Under the pieces are notes generated by a model. The model saw only the letters and a list, made by a program, of their open reading frames with translations. It did not search any database and was not told the origin of the DNA. From Campylobacterota bacterium (GTDB taxonomy: Bacteria; Campylobacterota; Campylobacteria; Campylobacterales; Sulfurovaceae), in the NCBI GenBank assembly GCA_011330645.1, contig DRQB01000205.1:1-6472 (forward strand): a stretch of 6,472 nucleotides of DNA, in the 5' to 3' direction. A program made the position numbers and the translations under genes. Below are positions 1 through 5,901 of the stretch, in pieces. Each line of letters starts with the position of its first letter. Within the stretch, counting starts at the first letter, position 1.

Positions 1-804
1 AAAGCTGACGTGATTATGATCCTTCTTCCAGATGAAAACCAAAAAGAGATTTATGAAGAGCAAATCGAGCCAAACCTTAAAGAGGGTGCAACTATCGCAT
101 TTGGTCACGGATTTAACATTCACTACAACAGAATCAACCCAAGAAAAGACATCAACGTTACAATGATTGCTCCAAAAGCACCAGGTCACACGGTACGTTC
201 TGAGTTTGTTAGAGGTGGTGGTATTCCAGATCTTATCGCTGTAGGTCAAAACCCAAGTGGTACAACTAAAGAGCTTGCGCTTTCTTATGCATCAGCTATC
301 GGTGGTGGTAGAACAGCTATCATTGAAACAACATTTAAAGATGAAACTGAAACGGATCTTTTTGGTGAGCAAGCAGTACTTTGTGGTGGAGCAGCGTCTT
401 TAGTACAAGCTGGTTTTGAAACACTTACAGAAGCAGGTTACGCCCCAGAGCTTGCATACTTCGAATGTCTTCATGAGCTTAAACTTATCGTTGACCTTAT
501 GTTTGAAGGTGGAATCGCGGACATGAGATATTCTATCTCTAACACTGCCGAGTACGGAGACTATGTTTCTGGTAAAAGAGTAATCAACGCTGAGTCAAAA
601 CAAGCGATGAGAGACATCTTAACTGAAATCCAAGATGGTAGATTTGCAAAAGATTTCATCTTAGAAGGTCAAGCAGGATACCCTCGTATGAATGCTGAAA
701 GAAACAACGATAAAGAAAAACTTATCACTAAAACTGGTAATAAGTTACGTGAGATGATGCCATGGATTTCTGCCAATAAAATCGTAGACCAAGAAACTAA
801 CTAA
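1..804 (+). CDS. ilvC: Ketol-acid reductoisomerase (NADP+), C-terminal part, 5' end cut by window
   Basis: This enzyme isomerises and reduces acetolactate or acetohydroxybutyrate with NADPH and Mg2+, the second step of valine, leucine and isoleucine synthesis, in the cytosol. The frame is open from base 1 (first residues KADVIMILLPDE), so the GTG at 10 and ATG at 16 are internal codons. About 267 codons are present. By family numbering the short class I enzyme is about 338 residues, so roughly 71 residues with the GxGxxG NADPH-binding start lie outside. Visible landmarks are the FGHGFNIHY stretch with the catalytic-region His (about family residue 107), DLFGEQ (metal ligands about D190 and E194, codon of the Asp at 355-357), FECLHELK (about E226 and E230) and SISNTAEYG with the substrate-binding Ser. 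All expected metal ligands are intact. Spacing of these residues fits class I, not the long E. coli class II form. Identity is near certain. Confidence 0.97.
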   Translation, partial: KADVIMILLPDENQKEIYEEQIEPNLKEGATIAFGHGFNIHYNRINPRKDINVTMIAPKAPGHTVRSEFVRGGGIPDLIAVGQNPSGTTKELALSYASAIGGGRTAIIETTFKDETETDLFGEQAVLCGGAASLVQAGFETLTEAGYAPELAYFECLHELKLIVDLMFEGGIADMRYSISNTAEYGDYVSGKRVINAESKQAMRDILTEIQDGRFAKDFILEGQAGYPRMNAERNNDKEKLITKTGNKLREMMPWISANKIVDQETN

Positions 805-816
805 TCTTTTTAGTTA
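798..816 (+). other. Small stem-loop spanning the ilvC stop codon
   Basis: TAACTAA (798-804, which ends with the ilvC stop codon) is a perfect inverted repeat of TTAGTTA (810-816), with a five-base loop. The stem is AT-rich and weak. The left arm belongs to AACTAACTAA (795-804), which is also a perfect complement of 912-921, so this hairpin competes with a longer-range pairing. It may be part of the ilvC 3' end structure; no function is shown. Confidence 0.4.
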
Positions 817-828
817 TTTCACAGCATC

Positions 829-886
829 TTTGGGTGATGGACTCAGTTAGCTACTATACGTAGCCTCTTTCGCCCAAACACCCAAA
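829..886 (+). other. Structured inverted-repeat element downstream of ilvC
   Basis: TTTGGGTG (829-836) and CACCCAAA (879-886) form a perfect eight-base inverted repeat enclosing a second hairpin, GCTAC (850-854) with GTAGC (860-864) and loop TATAC. A tandem near-copy of the right arm, CGCCCAAA (871-878), can pair with the same left arm through one G-U wobble. No T-tract follows at once, so this is not a simple terminator. It could be a 3' UTR structure, a small RNA or a dispersed intergenic repeat. The pairing is seen in the sequence; the role is unknown. Confidence 0.5.
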
Positions 887-893
887 TCTACTG

Positions 894-945
894 CAAACTA
901 ACTCAAAATCTTTAGTTAGTTTGTATACATCTTTTTATTTCTCTA
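894..945 (+). terminator. Probable Rho-independent terminator of ilvC
   Basis: CAAACTAACT (894-903) is a perfect ten-base inverted repeat of AGTTAGTTTG (914-923), with a ten-base loop that may pair further through AAA/TTT. A T-rich stretch follows (TATACATCTTTTTATTTC and onward). The stem has only three G-C pairs, weak by E. coli standards but not unusual in AT-rich Campylobacterota. It lies about 90 bases after the ilvC stop and before the next promoter, where a terminator is expected. Confidence 0.55.
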
Positions 946-984
946 TTTTTTTACATTTTAATTTTTAATTTTTACTTCTATCGC

Positions 985-990
985 TATAAT
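985..990 (+). promoter_or_regulatory. Probable -10 box of the deacetylase-transporter operon
   Basis: A perfect TATAAT lies 28 bases before the ATG at 1019. No TTGACA-like -35 box is present. Instead, T-runs spaced about 8-10 bases apart (about 929-973) precede it, the pattern described for sigma-70 promoters in Campylobacter and Helicobacter. Transcription would start near 997 and give a leader of about 20 bases. Confidence 0.6.
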
Positions 991-1018
991 ATTTAAAATT
1001 TAAATATTAGTGGACTTT

Positions 1019-2095
1019 ATGGCAACAAAACCTAAGAAAAGTGGTAAAAAATCATCTTCGAAAAAAACTGTATCAAAAAAGAAAATATCTAAAAAAACAA
1101 GTGCTAAAAAAAAGACTTTATTGAAAAAAAATATTGTTATTGTAGTGGCTGTCTTCTTTATAATCGTATTGGTAGCGCTAGGGTACTTTATCGGTAAAAA
1201 TGACAGACTTCCTTTGTCTGAAAAGTCTAAAGAAAAAGAGCATTACAGTACGAAAGCACTTTTAGATGACTTGGCCCAATTAAAAGTCAAAAAACCTAAA
1301 AAAACTGTACATAAAACTGTTCAAAAAGAAGCATTAAAAAAGAGTATTCAGCGTGTCCCAGAAGATGTAAAAAAAGAAAAAAAAAGTATTCAAAAAAAAG
1401 ATAAAAAAAAGAATACGATTGCTTTGGCTTACCGAGGAAAAAAACCTAGATTAGTAATTATTATTGATGATGTACATACAAAAGAACAGATAGCGGCTAT
1501 TAAAAAATTAGAGTTGAAGATTACCCCTTCTATTTTCCCACCATATGTCTTATCTCGACAAAGTAATCTATTGGCAAAACAGGTTCGTCATTATATGATT
1601 CATTTGCCTATGGAGTCAGGAAGTAAACAATTTAACAGACAGACGAAAACACTTATGACTTCTTTTACAGATGAACAAATAGCAGATAGAGTGATGGAGC
1701 TTCGTAAGCTTTTCCCTCATGCAAAATATATCAACAATCATACAGGTTCTGTCTTTACTTCTAACTATAAAGCAATGAAAAAATTATATATAGCGTTAAA
1801 GCTAGAAGGTTTTGTTTTTGTCGATAGTTTTACAGTGGCCTCATCCAAAGTGAATCGTATTGCACATGAATTAGGTGATGTCTATGTGAGAAGAGATATC
1901 TTTATAGATAACAAGCATACCATTCCTTATATTCACCATCAGCTTACATTGGCAGTCGCCAAAGCGAAAAAGAAAGGATATGCTATAGCGATTGGACATC
2001 CCCATAAGACAACGATGAAAGCACTTGCCTCAGCTAAGCAAATATTGAAAGATGTTGAGTTAGTATATATTGATGATATTTATAGAAGGAAGTAA
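1019..2095 (+). CDS. Membrane-anchored divergent polysaccharide deacetylase (PF04748-like)
   Basis: The protein of 358 residues has a cytoplasmic tail (1-38, 17 lysines), one membrane helix (about 39-59), a lysine-rich linker (about 60-143) and a C-terminal catalytic-type domain of the divergent polysaccharide deacetylase family (NodB-like fold, YibQ relatives). Recognisable motifs are IIIDD (D150, D151), HLPM (H195), NNHTGS (N239-S244), FVDSF (D269), RRDIFID (D293, D297) and IGHPH (H327, H329). These acids and histidines probably form the metal or catalytic site. The domain would lie in the periplasm; the substrate is unknown in this family, so glycan deacetylation is only inferred. I chose the ATG at 1019 over the in-frame GTG at 1010, which adds only three residues and lies inside the weak AGTGGA that could serve as ribosome binding site. 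The stop codon abuts the transporter ATG. Family assignment is firm, biochemical role is not. Confidence 0.88.
   Translation: MATKPKKSGKKSSSKKTVSKKKISKKTSAKKKTLLKKNIVIVVAVFFIIVLVALGYFIGKNDRLPLSEKSKEKEHYSTKALLDDLAQLKVKKPKKTVHKTVQKEALKKSIQRVPEDVKKEKKSIQKKDKKKNTIALAYRGKKPRLVIIIDDVHTKEQIAAIKKLELKITPSIFPPYVLSRQSNLLAKQVRHYMIHLPMESGSKQFNRQTKTLMTSFTDEQIADRVMELRKLFPHAKYINNHTGSVFTSNYKAMKKLYIALKLEGFVFVDSFTVASSKVNRIAHELGDVYVRRDIFIDNKHTIPYIHHQLTLAVAKAKKKGYAIAIGHPHKTTMKALASAKQILKDVELVYIDDIYRRK
1369..1410 (+). repeat. Cluster of poly-A tracts inside the deacetylase linker
   Basis: Four A-runs of 7, 9, 8 and 8 bases (1369-1375, 1377-1385, 1392-1399, 1403-1410) lie within 42 bases and encode the lysine-rich linker. 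Runs of this length are known sites of polymerase slippage. In the given sequence the frame is intact. A one-base change would break the protein before its catalytic domain. Confidence 0.6.
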
Positions 2096-3430
2096 ATGAA
2101 AGGTATTTTTATTGCACTGCTCATTGGAGGTGTTTTATTTGGCTTAGCACTGTTTGCTTTTTCTTTACAGCATGCGATACTCATAGGTCTAGTAGCATTT
2201 CTTGTGACACTTTGGACCAATGAAGCAATGCCTTTAGGTGCAGTATCGATACTGCCTATATTACTCTTTCCTACTTTTGGCATTTTAGATACCAATGCTG
2301 TCACAGCAAATTATTCTAAATCTATTATTTTTCTTTTTTTAGGTGGTTTTATGTTGGCTATTGCCATAGAAAAAACAGGTTTGCACAAATATTTTTCCGC
2401 AAAACTTTTGAGTTTTTTCCCTAAAACACCTAAAGGGATTATCTATGCGTTAGCAGTGACTTCTGCACTGTTGAGTTCAGTACTTTCCAATACCACGATT
2501 ACGCTTATGCTTATGCCAATAGCACTTTTTTTAAGTGACAATCAAAGACTTAAAATACGATTTTTATTAGCCACTGCCTATGGTGCAAGTATTGGAGGTA
2601 TACTGACACCTATAGGGACCCCACCAAATCTTATACTCATGGGATTTCTAGAAGATCATCACTTACCTTCCTTAGCATTTGGGGAATGGATGCTCTTAAT
2701 GCTACCTGTTGTTGTCTTAATGCTTCTAATTATGCCTTGGATACTCTCAAAAGGAGTAGAAAATGAAAGTGTAGAGGATGTACATCATACCGTCCCTCAA
2801 TTAAATACTACACAAAAAAGATTATATCTTATCGTGGTGTTACTTGCTTTTGTTTTGCTTATCAATACATTTTTAAAGCAGATATTTGGTTTTTCTTTGA
2901 ATGAAAAGTTGGTCTTACTCAGTTTTGGACTTCTCATGTTTGTACCTCGTATTGGTTTTTTAGATTGGGAAGATACACGTTCTATGCCCTATGAAATTAT
3001 TTTCTTATTTGGTGCAGGATTTAGTATTGCTGCTGCATTCTCAAGTACAGGCTTGGCTGCAGATATTGCAGCTAAGTTGAGTTTTATCTCTACGATGCCG
3101 CTGTTTTGGATGCTGAGTGTGGTTGCACTTTTTGTAACCTTTTCGACAGAAGTCACAAGCAATACTGCATTGACTTCTATTGCAATACCTATATTTTATG
3201 AGTTTGCTAAAACGATGCCGGAAAATGAAGGGACGATGCTTCTGATGGTAGCTACCATAGCAGCATCTTATGCTTTTATGCTGCCAATTGCAACACCTCC
3301 AAATGCCATCGTGATGTCTTCTCGAGTGATTAGTATTAAACAAATGGCAAGTGTAGGGCTGAAGCTTAATTTTATTGGAGTTATTGTGCTTTCTTTTGTA
3401 GCTTATTTTATGTGGTCTTGGATGATATAA
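2096..3430 (+). CDS. DASS/SLC13 family sodium-coupled anion symporter
   Basis: This inner-membrane protein of 444 residues belongs to the divalent anion:Na+ symporter family (VcINDY, SdcS, mammalian SLC13). Hydrophobic segments run through the whole length, split by a hydrophilic loop at about 219-243. Both signature hairpin motifs are present in the two inverted halves: SNT at 131-133 and 355-357, and TPPN at 175-178 and 400-403. In VcINDY these residues form the two sodium sites and bind substrate carboxylates. TNEAMP (41-46) and LGGFMLAIAIEKTGLHK are also typical. The usual substrates are C4-dicarboxylates or citrate, and in some members sulfate; sequence alone does not decide. There is no RCK/TrkA-C insert. 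The ATG follows the deacetylase stop with no gap, and AGAAGGA (2084-2090) gives a strong ribosome binding site within the upstream gene, so expression is probably coupled. In the related C. jejuni locus I recall no transporter at this place. Confidence 0.92.
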   Translation: MKGIFIALLIGGVLFGLALFAFSLQHAILIGLVAFLVTLWTNEAMPLGAVSILPILLFPTFGILDTNAVTANYSKSIIFLFLGGFMLAIAIEKTGLHKYFSAKLLSFFPKTPKGIIYALAVTSALLSSVLSNTTITLMLMPIALFLSDNQRLKIRFLLATAYGASIGGILTPIGTPPNLILMGFLEDHHLPSLAFGEWMLLMLPVVVLMLLIMPWILSKGVENESVEDVHHTVPQLNTTQKRLYLIVVLLAFVLLINTFLKQIFGFSLNEKLVLLSFGLLMFVPRIGFLDWEDTRSMPYEIIFLFGAGFSIAAAFSSTGLAADIAAKLSFISTMPLFWMLSVVALFVTFSTEVTSNTALTSIAIPIFYEFAKTMPENEGTMLLMVATIAASYAFMLPIATPPNAIVMSSRVISIKQMASVGLKLNFIGVIVLSFVAYFMWSWMI

Positions 3431-3447
3431 CAGAAAGTATAAACGTT

Positions 3448-3489
3448 AAAATATGCCAATATGCAATATTTTCTATGTTTTTGTTTTTT
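3448..3489 (+). terminator. Possible weak terminator after the transporter gene
   Basis: AAAATATGC (3448-3456) can pair with GC-A-ATATTTT (3463-3472, one bulged A) around a six-base loop, and TTTTTGTTTTTT follows at 3478-3489. The stem is nearly all A-T pairs and is five bases from the T-run, so termination would be inefficient at best. It would only partly separate the transporter from dprA. Confidence 0.3.
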
Positions 3490-3495
3490 CTTGGT

Positions 3496-3501
3496 TATCA
3501 T
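3496..3501 (+). promoter_or_regulatory. Possible -10 box of dprA
   Basis: TATCAT lies 25 bases before the dprA ATG and follows a T-rich stretch (3478-3492), similar in layout to the other promoters here. It differs from TATAAT at one position. dprA may also be read from the upstream operon. Confidence 0.35.
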
Positions 3502-3526
3502 AAAGAAAAAATGATGAGGTTAGCAG

Positions 3527-4303
3527 ATGAGTCAAAATATTACAGAACATATTTCCGCATTAGATAGAATGAAAAAATATCCCAAAGAACTTTTTTACAA
3601 AGGCAATCTTACTTTACTAAATAGACCTAAAGTTGCTATTGTAGGAAGTAGAAGGCTATCTAACTATACACGTGAATTTACCTATAAACTCTCTAAAGCA
3701 TTAGCCCAAAGAGGTGTATGTGTTGTCTCTGGTGCTGCAATGGGCGTAGATGCTGTTGCACATGAAGGGGCAGGAGCCCAAAACACTATTGCTGTAGTAG
3801 CCAATGGATTAAATATCCGTTATCCTGTTATCAATAGTACGCTTATTGAATCAATAGAAAATGAGGGCTTAGTATTAAGTCAATTTAATGATGGATTTAG
3901 AGCAACAGGTTGGAGCTTTGTGGTACGTAACGAATTGGTTGTTGCACTTGGAGATATCCTTATTGTGACTGAAGCAGAATTAGACAGCGGCTCTATGCGT
4001 TCTGTAGAGTTTGCTTTACGTATGGGGAAAGAGATATATGTCCTGTCGCATCGTTTAGATGAAAGTGCTGGAACAAACAAGTTATTGCAAGAGGGGAAAG
4101 CGAAATGTATTACCGATATTGATGCCTTTGCAGCGCGTTTTGGTGAGGCAGTCAATTTGGAGATAGAAAAAGATGACTTTTTCTATTTTTGTCAGTCTTC
4201 ACCGACTTTTGATGAAACAATCAACAAATTTGGAGATAAAGTATATGAGGCTGAACTTGAGGGACTTGTCACGATACACAATGGTATCGTGCGATTAAAT
4301 TAG
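3527..4303 (+). CDS. dprA: DNA processing protein DprA (Smf family), compact form
   Basis: DprA binds incoming single-stranded DNA in the cytosol during natural transformation and loads RecA on it. The 258-residue protein holds the Rossmann-like core: VAIVGSRR (36-43), SGAAMGVDAVAHEGAG (68-83), TIAVVANGL (87-95), YP (99-100), FVVRNELVVALGD (131-143), IVTEAELDSGSMRS (146-159) and the KEIYVLSHR strand. The Gly-Ser-Arg and Arg-Asn positions that form the DNA-binding pocket are kept. The stretch RNELVVALG departs from the RNRIIAGLS of many bacteria. The N-terminal SAM-like domain of longer DprA proteins is missing. A short tail (about 223-258, DETINKFG and EGLVTIHNGIVRL) looks like a reduced winged helix. 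Short forms are usual in Campylobacterota, so this is not a truncation. GAGG at 3516-3519 supports the start. The stop codon overlaps that of the minus-strand gene. RuvX, which I recall following dprA in C. jejuni, is absent here. Confidence 0.92.
   Translation: MSQNITEHISALDRMKKYPKELFYKGNLTLLNRPKVAIVGSRRLSNYTREFTYKLSKALAQRGVCVVSGAAMGVDAVAHEGAGAQNTIAVVANGLNIRYPVINSTLIESIENEGLVLSQFNDGFRATGWSFVVRNELVVALGDILIVTEAELDSGSMRSVEFALRMGKEIYVLSHRLDESAGTNKLLQEGKAKCITDIDAFAARFGEAVNLEIEKDDFFYFCQSSPTFDETINKFGDKVYEAELEGLVTIHNGIVRLN
4270..4291. other. Stem-loop at the convergent ends of dprA and the alanine-rich gene
   Basis: CACGATAC (4270-4277) and GTATCGTG (4284-4291) form a perfect eight-base inverted repeat with a six-base loop, inside the last codons of dprA and just beyond the stop of the minus-strand gene. 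On the plus strand the first T-run (CTTTT, about 4313-4317) is over 20 bases away; on the minus strand there is none. It may be an imperfect bidirectional 3' end signal or an RNA-stabilising hairpin, because no other terminator separates the two genes. Confidence 0.45.
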
Positions 4304-5139
4304 TTTGCTTTTATAAGTTTGTGAGGATAAGTGGTACTGTTTTTTTCACTACTATTATCAATACCATTGGTATGTAGTTTGGCAATCTCTACTTTTGCTA
4401 CTTCTGCAGCAATCTTAGCAAGCATATTGGCTTTCATGACTTCAATTTGTGCGAGATAAGAAGAAATATTTGCCGTTGCTTTGGCTTTAATGTCTTCAAG
4501 TTTTTCTTTACTTTCTTTGGTTGCTGTTCCCATTGATTTTGGAAGTGATGATTCTATGGAAGAACGAGCAATTTCTATGAGGGAAACAGCTTTTGCCACT
4601 TCTGCTTGGGCAACTGATTTTGCTATTTGTATAGCAGATACATTTTTAGCAACTGTGAGCGTTTCTTTCCCATGTGCTATATTGGCTGGTTTTTTTACTT
4701 TGCTTACTTCTACACGAGCTGTAGCCTTCACGATATTTTTTTTTGCTTCTGCTTTGGCTATTTCTACTGAGGCAACAGCATCGGCAATAATACCAAGTGA
4801 TTGTGGGTCTAGTTTATCTATGGCTTGCGTAATGCGTGTCATTGCTTTTGCTTTAGCTACCTCCACAGATGCGGTACTTTTGGCAATCTCACTTAATGCA
4901 TGGGTTTCAATGATTTGTGTAGAGATAGAACGATTATTTTCTTGACTCTCTTTTCTTGCATTATCAACAGTATGAATCATGGATTTTAGAGTGGCCAGTG
5001 TATCGTCTCTTGCTGCTTCAACCCGTGCTACAGCATTTTTTACATGTTCATTGATGGTAGGTGCAGTATTGCGTTGTATGTCATTGGCGACAAGTAATGA
5101 GGTGCTTGTCAGCATTACTGTAAAGAGTATAGATTTCAT
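4300..5139 (-). CDS. Secreted alanine-rich nonapeptide-repeat helical protein, function unknown
   Basis: I do not recognise a named family. The 279-residue product begins with a signal peptide (about 1-18, LLVA before NDIQ) and should be periplasmic or exported. The rest is rich in Ala, Lys, Glu, Ile and Val, has no Cys or Trp, and is predicted to be almost wholly alpha-helical. It is built from nine-residue units with consensus x-E-[IV]-A-K-[AS]-x-[AV]-x: three units at 83-109, eight at 125-196 and three at 232-258. Examples are VEVAKAKAM, VEIAKAEAK, AEVAKAVSL and VEIAKLHTN. Prolines at 112 and 200 mark the edges of the central block and P151 lies within it. The last 20 residues are polar. 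A ribosome binding site AAGGAT (complement of 5146-5151) lies six bases before the ATG, and a TATAAT box lies just upstream, so it is probably transcribed alone. A structural, surface or stress role is possible but unproven. It is real and not a shadow, because it has a signal peptide, start signals and ordered repeats. Confidence 0.8.
   Translation of the reverse strand: MKSILFTVMLTSTSLLVANDIQRNTAPTINEHVKNAVARVEAARDDTLATLKSMIHTVDNARKESQENNRSISTQIIETHALSEIAKSTASVEVAKAKAMTRITQAIDKLDPQSLGIIADAVASVEIAKAEAKKNIVKATARVEVSKVKKPANIAHGKETLTVAKNVSAIQIAKSVAQAEVAKAVSLIEIARSSIESSLPKSMGTATKESKEKLEDIKAKATANISSYLAQIEVMKANMLAKIAAEVAKVEIAKLHTNGIDNSSEKNSTTYPHKLIKAN
4366..4893 (-). repeat. Region encoding degenerate nine-residue (27-base) repeats
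   Basis: Three blocks encode the nonapeptide units: 4813-4893 (residues 83-109), 4552-4767 (residues 125-196) and 4366-4446 (residues 232-258). Conserved Glu codons of the EIAK core fall 9, 18 or 27 residues apart within blocks. At DNA level the copies have diverged strongly, so the duplication is old or the pattern is kept at protein level. Confidence 0.65.
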
Positions 5140-5159
5140 GATGGTATCCTTTTATAAAT

Positions 5160-5165
5160 ATTATA
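5160..5165 (-). promoter_or_regulatory. Probable -10 box of the alanine-rich protein gene
   Basis: The minus strand reads TATAAT here, 20 bases before the ATG at 5139. A start about seven bases on would give a leader of only about 14 bases that just includes the AAGGAT ribosome binding site. No -35 box is evident. Confidence 0.5.
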
Positions 5166-5224
5166 TAATTTTTACCTATAATGTAGATTTATTATGGCAC
5201 ATAAATGAAAAAGAATGAAGGTTT

Positions 5225-5252
5225 TGAAAGAAATGTCACCCTAAAGGGCGAC
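5225..5252 (-). terminator. Rho-independent terminator of the thioredoxin gene
   Basis: On the minus strand GTCGCCC (5252-5246) pairs with GGGTGAC (5241-5235) around a four-base loop, followed by the T-rich ATTTCTTTC. In minus-strand RNA the one irregular pair is a G-U wobble, whereas in plus-strand RNA it would be an A-C mismatch, so the signal is oriented for the minus strand. It begins 13 bases after the thioredoxin stop. Confidence 0.7.
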
Positions 5253-5265
5253 TAAATTGTATGTT

Positions 5266-5826
5266 TTATTTACTTGTATTGGTTTCTGTGGTTGGACTTT
5301 TTTCTTTAGAAAGTTGTGCGATAAGTTCTTCAAGTGAAGCTTCTGGTAGCATGCCAGCTTGAACAAACTGTACATTTCCTTTTGTGTCCATAGCCACTAA
5401 AAATGGAATACTTCCTTTCCATTGCGCTCTTTGTTGGATATAGTTCACAAGTGCAGAAGCAGTTTCTTCTGATACTACAATATAGTTCATACCTTTTTCT
5501 TTTGCAAAAGCTGCAGTTTGTGCTGCATTATATCCTTGCACTTCAATTGAGACAACAGCAAGGGTGTCTTTATATTTTTCTTGTAAATGAATGAGATGTG
5601 GAATAGAAGCTAAACAAGGAGGACATTTGTGTCCAAAGAATTCAAGAAAAATGACTTTTCCTTCTAACCCTTCTATTTTTAAACCCTGTTCAGTACCTTC
5701 AACTTTATATGTTTTCCCTTGGGTGTCAGTCATAGACATAACAGGATTAGATGCTTGTTTTTCAACTGCTTGTGCATAGCTTAGGAGTGAAAAAAAGAGT
5801 AGTGCTGATGTTAATAGTTTTTTCAT
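5266..5826 (-). CDS. Periplasmic TlpA/ResA-like thioredoxin-fold protein
   Basis: The 186-residue protein has a clear signal peptide (1-20, cleavage after AQA) and a thioredoxin-like fold. EGKVIFLEFFGHKCPPC (55-71) carries the redox motif C68-P-P-C71, and GSIPFLVAMDTKGN (138-151) carries the expected cis-proline (P141) and the following strand. The spacing and the GK-hydrophobic-FxxxxCPPC form fit the TlpA/ResA/DsbE group of AhpC/TSA-Redoxin relatives. Members keep thiols reduced or oxidised in the periplasm, often for cytochrome c maturation. No cytochrome biogenesis gene is in the window, so the target is unknown. The polar Ser/Thr/Lys tail (174-186) is probably disordered. The start has an AAAGG ribosome binding site and a TATAAT box. 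A terminator separates it from the alanine-rich gene, so the two are probably not one transcript. Confidence 0.9.
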   Translation of the reverse strand: MKKLLTSALLFFSLLSYAQAVEKQASNPVMSMTDTQGKTYKVEGTEQGLKIEGLEGKVIFLEFFGHKCPPCLASIPHLIHLQEKYKDTLAVVSIEVQGYNAAQTAAFAKEKGMNYIVVSEETASALVNYIQQRAQWKGSIPFLVAMDTKGNVQFVQAGMLPEASLEELIAQLSKEKSPTTETNTSK

Positions 5827-5846
5827 AATGAACCTTTTTTTGTTGT

Positions 5847-5852
5847 ATTATA
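5847..5852 (-). promoter_or_regulatory. Probable -10 box of the thioredoxin gene
   Basis: The minus strand reads GTGTATAATAC, with TATAAT ending 20 bases before the ATG at 5826. The AAAGG ribosome binding site (complement of about 5832-5836) lies between them. No recognisable -35 box is present. The context GTATAAT resembles the promoter at 6055, which faces the other way. Confidence 0.55.
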
Positions 5853-5901
5853 CACCATTAAAGATGTAAGAATTGTGTAATTTGAATCTTTTTGGGTTTC
5901 T

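Noticed and set aside
1010..1018. GTG at 1010 as start of the deacetylase
   Set aside because: It adds only three residues, has no ribosome binding site of its own, and overlaps the AGTGGA that would serve the ATG at 1019.
2080..3343. Minus-strand open frames opposite the transporter (2080-2304 and 3041-3343)
   Set aside because: Both lie fully or mostly within the well-supported DASS gene and show composition of a shadow frame (for example many Cys, His and Arg).
3527..4303. Truncated dprA pseudogene
   Set aside because: The protein is shorter than in many bacteria but all core DprA motifs are present, and compact forms are normal in Campylobacterota.
4366..4893. CRISPR-like array in the 27-base repeats
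   Set aside because: The units are degenerate, lack constant-length unique spacers and encode a regular peptide pattern in one frame.
4481..4945. 154-codon plus-strand open frame opposite the alanine-rich gene
   Set aside because: It lies antisense to the repeats; alanine- and lysine-rich coding leaves the complementary frame free of stops. It has no ribosome binding site or domain, and the minus-strand gene has a signal peptide, start signals and ordered repeats.
5177..5182. Plus-strand TATAAT between the alanine-rich and thioredoxin genes
   Set aside because: It points into the 3' end of the minus-strand thioredoxin gene with no plus-strand gene ahead; chance occurrence in an AT-rich gap is more likely, though an antisense RNA is not excluded.
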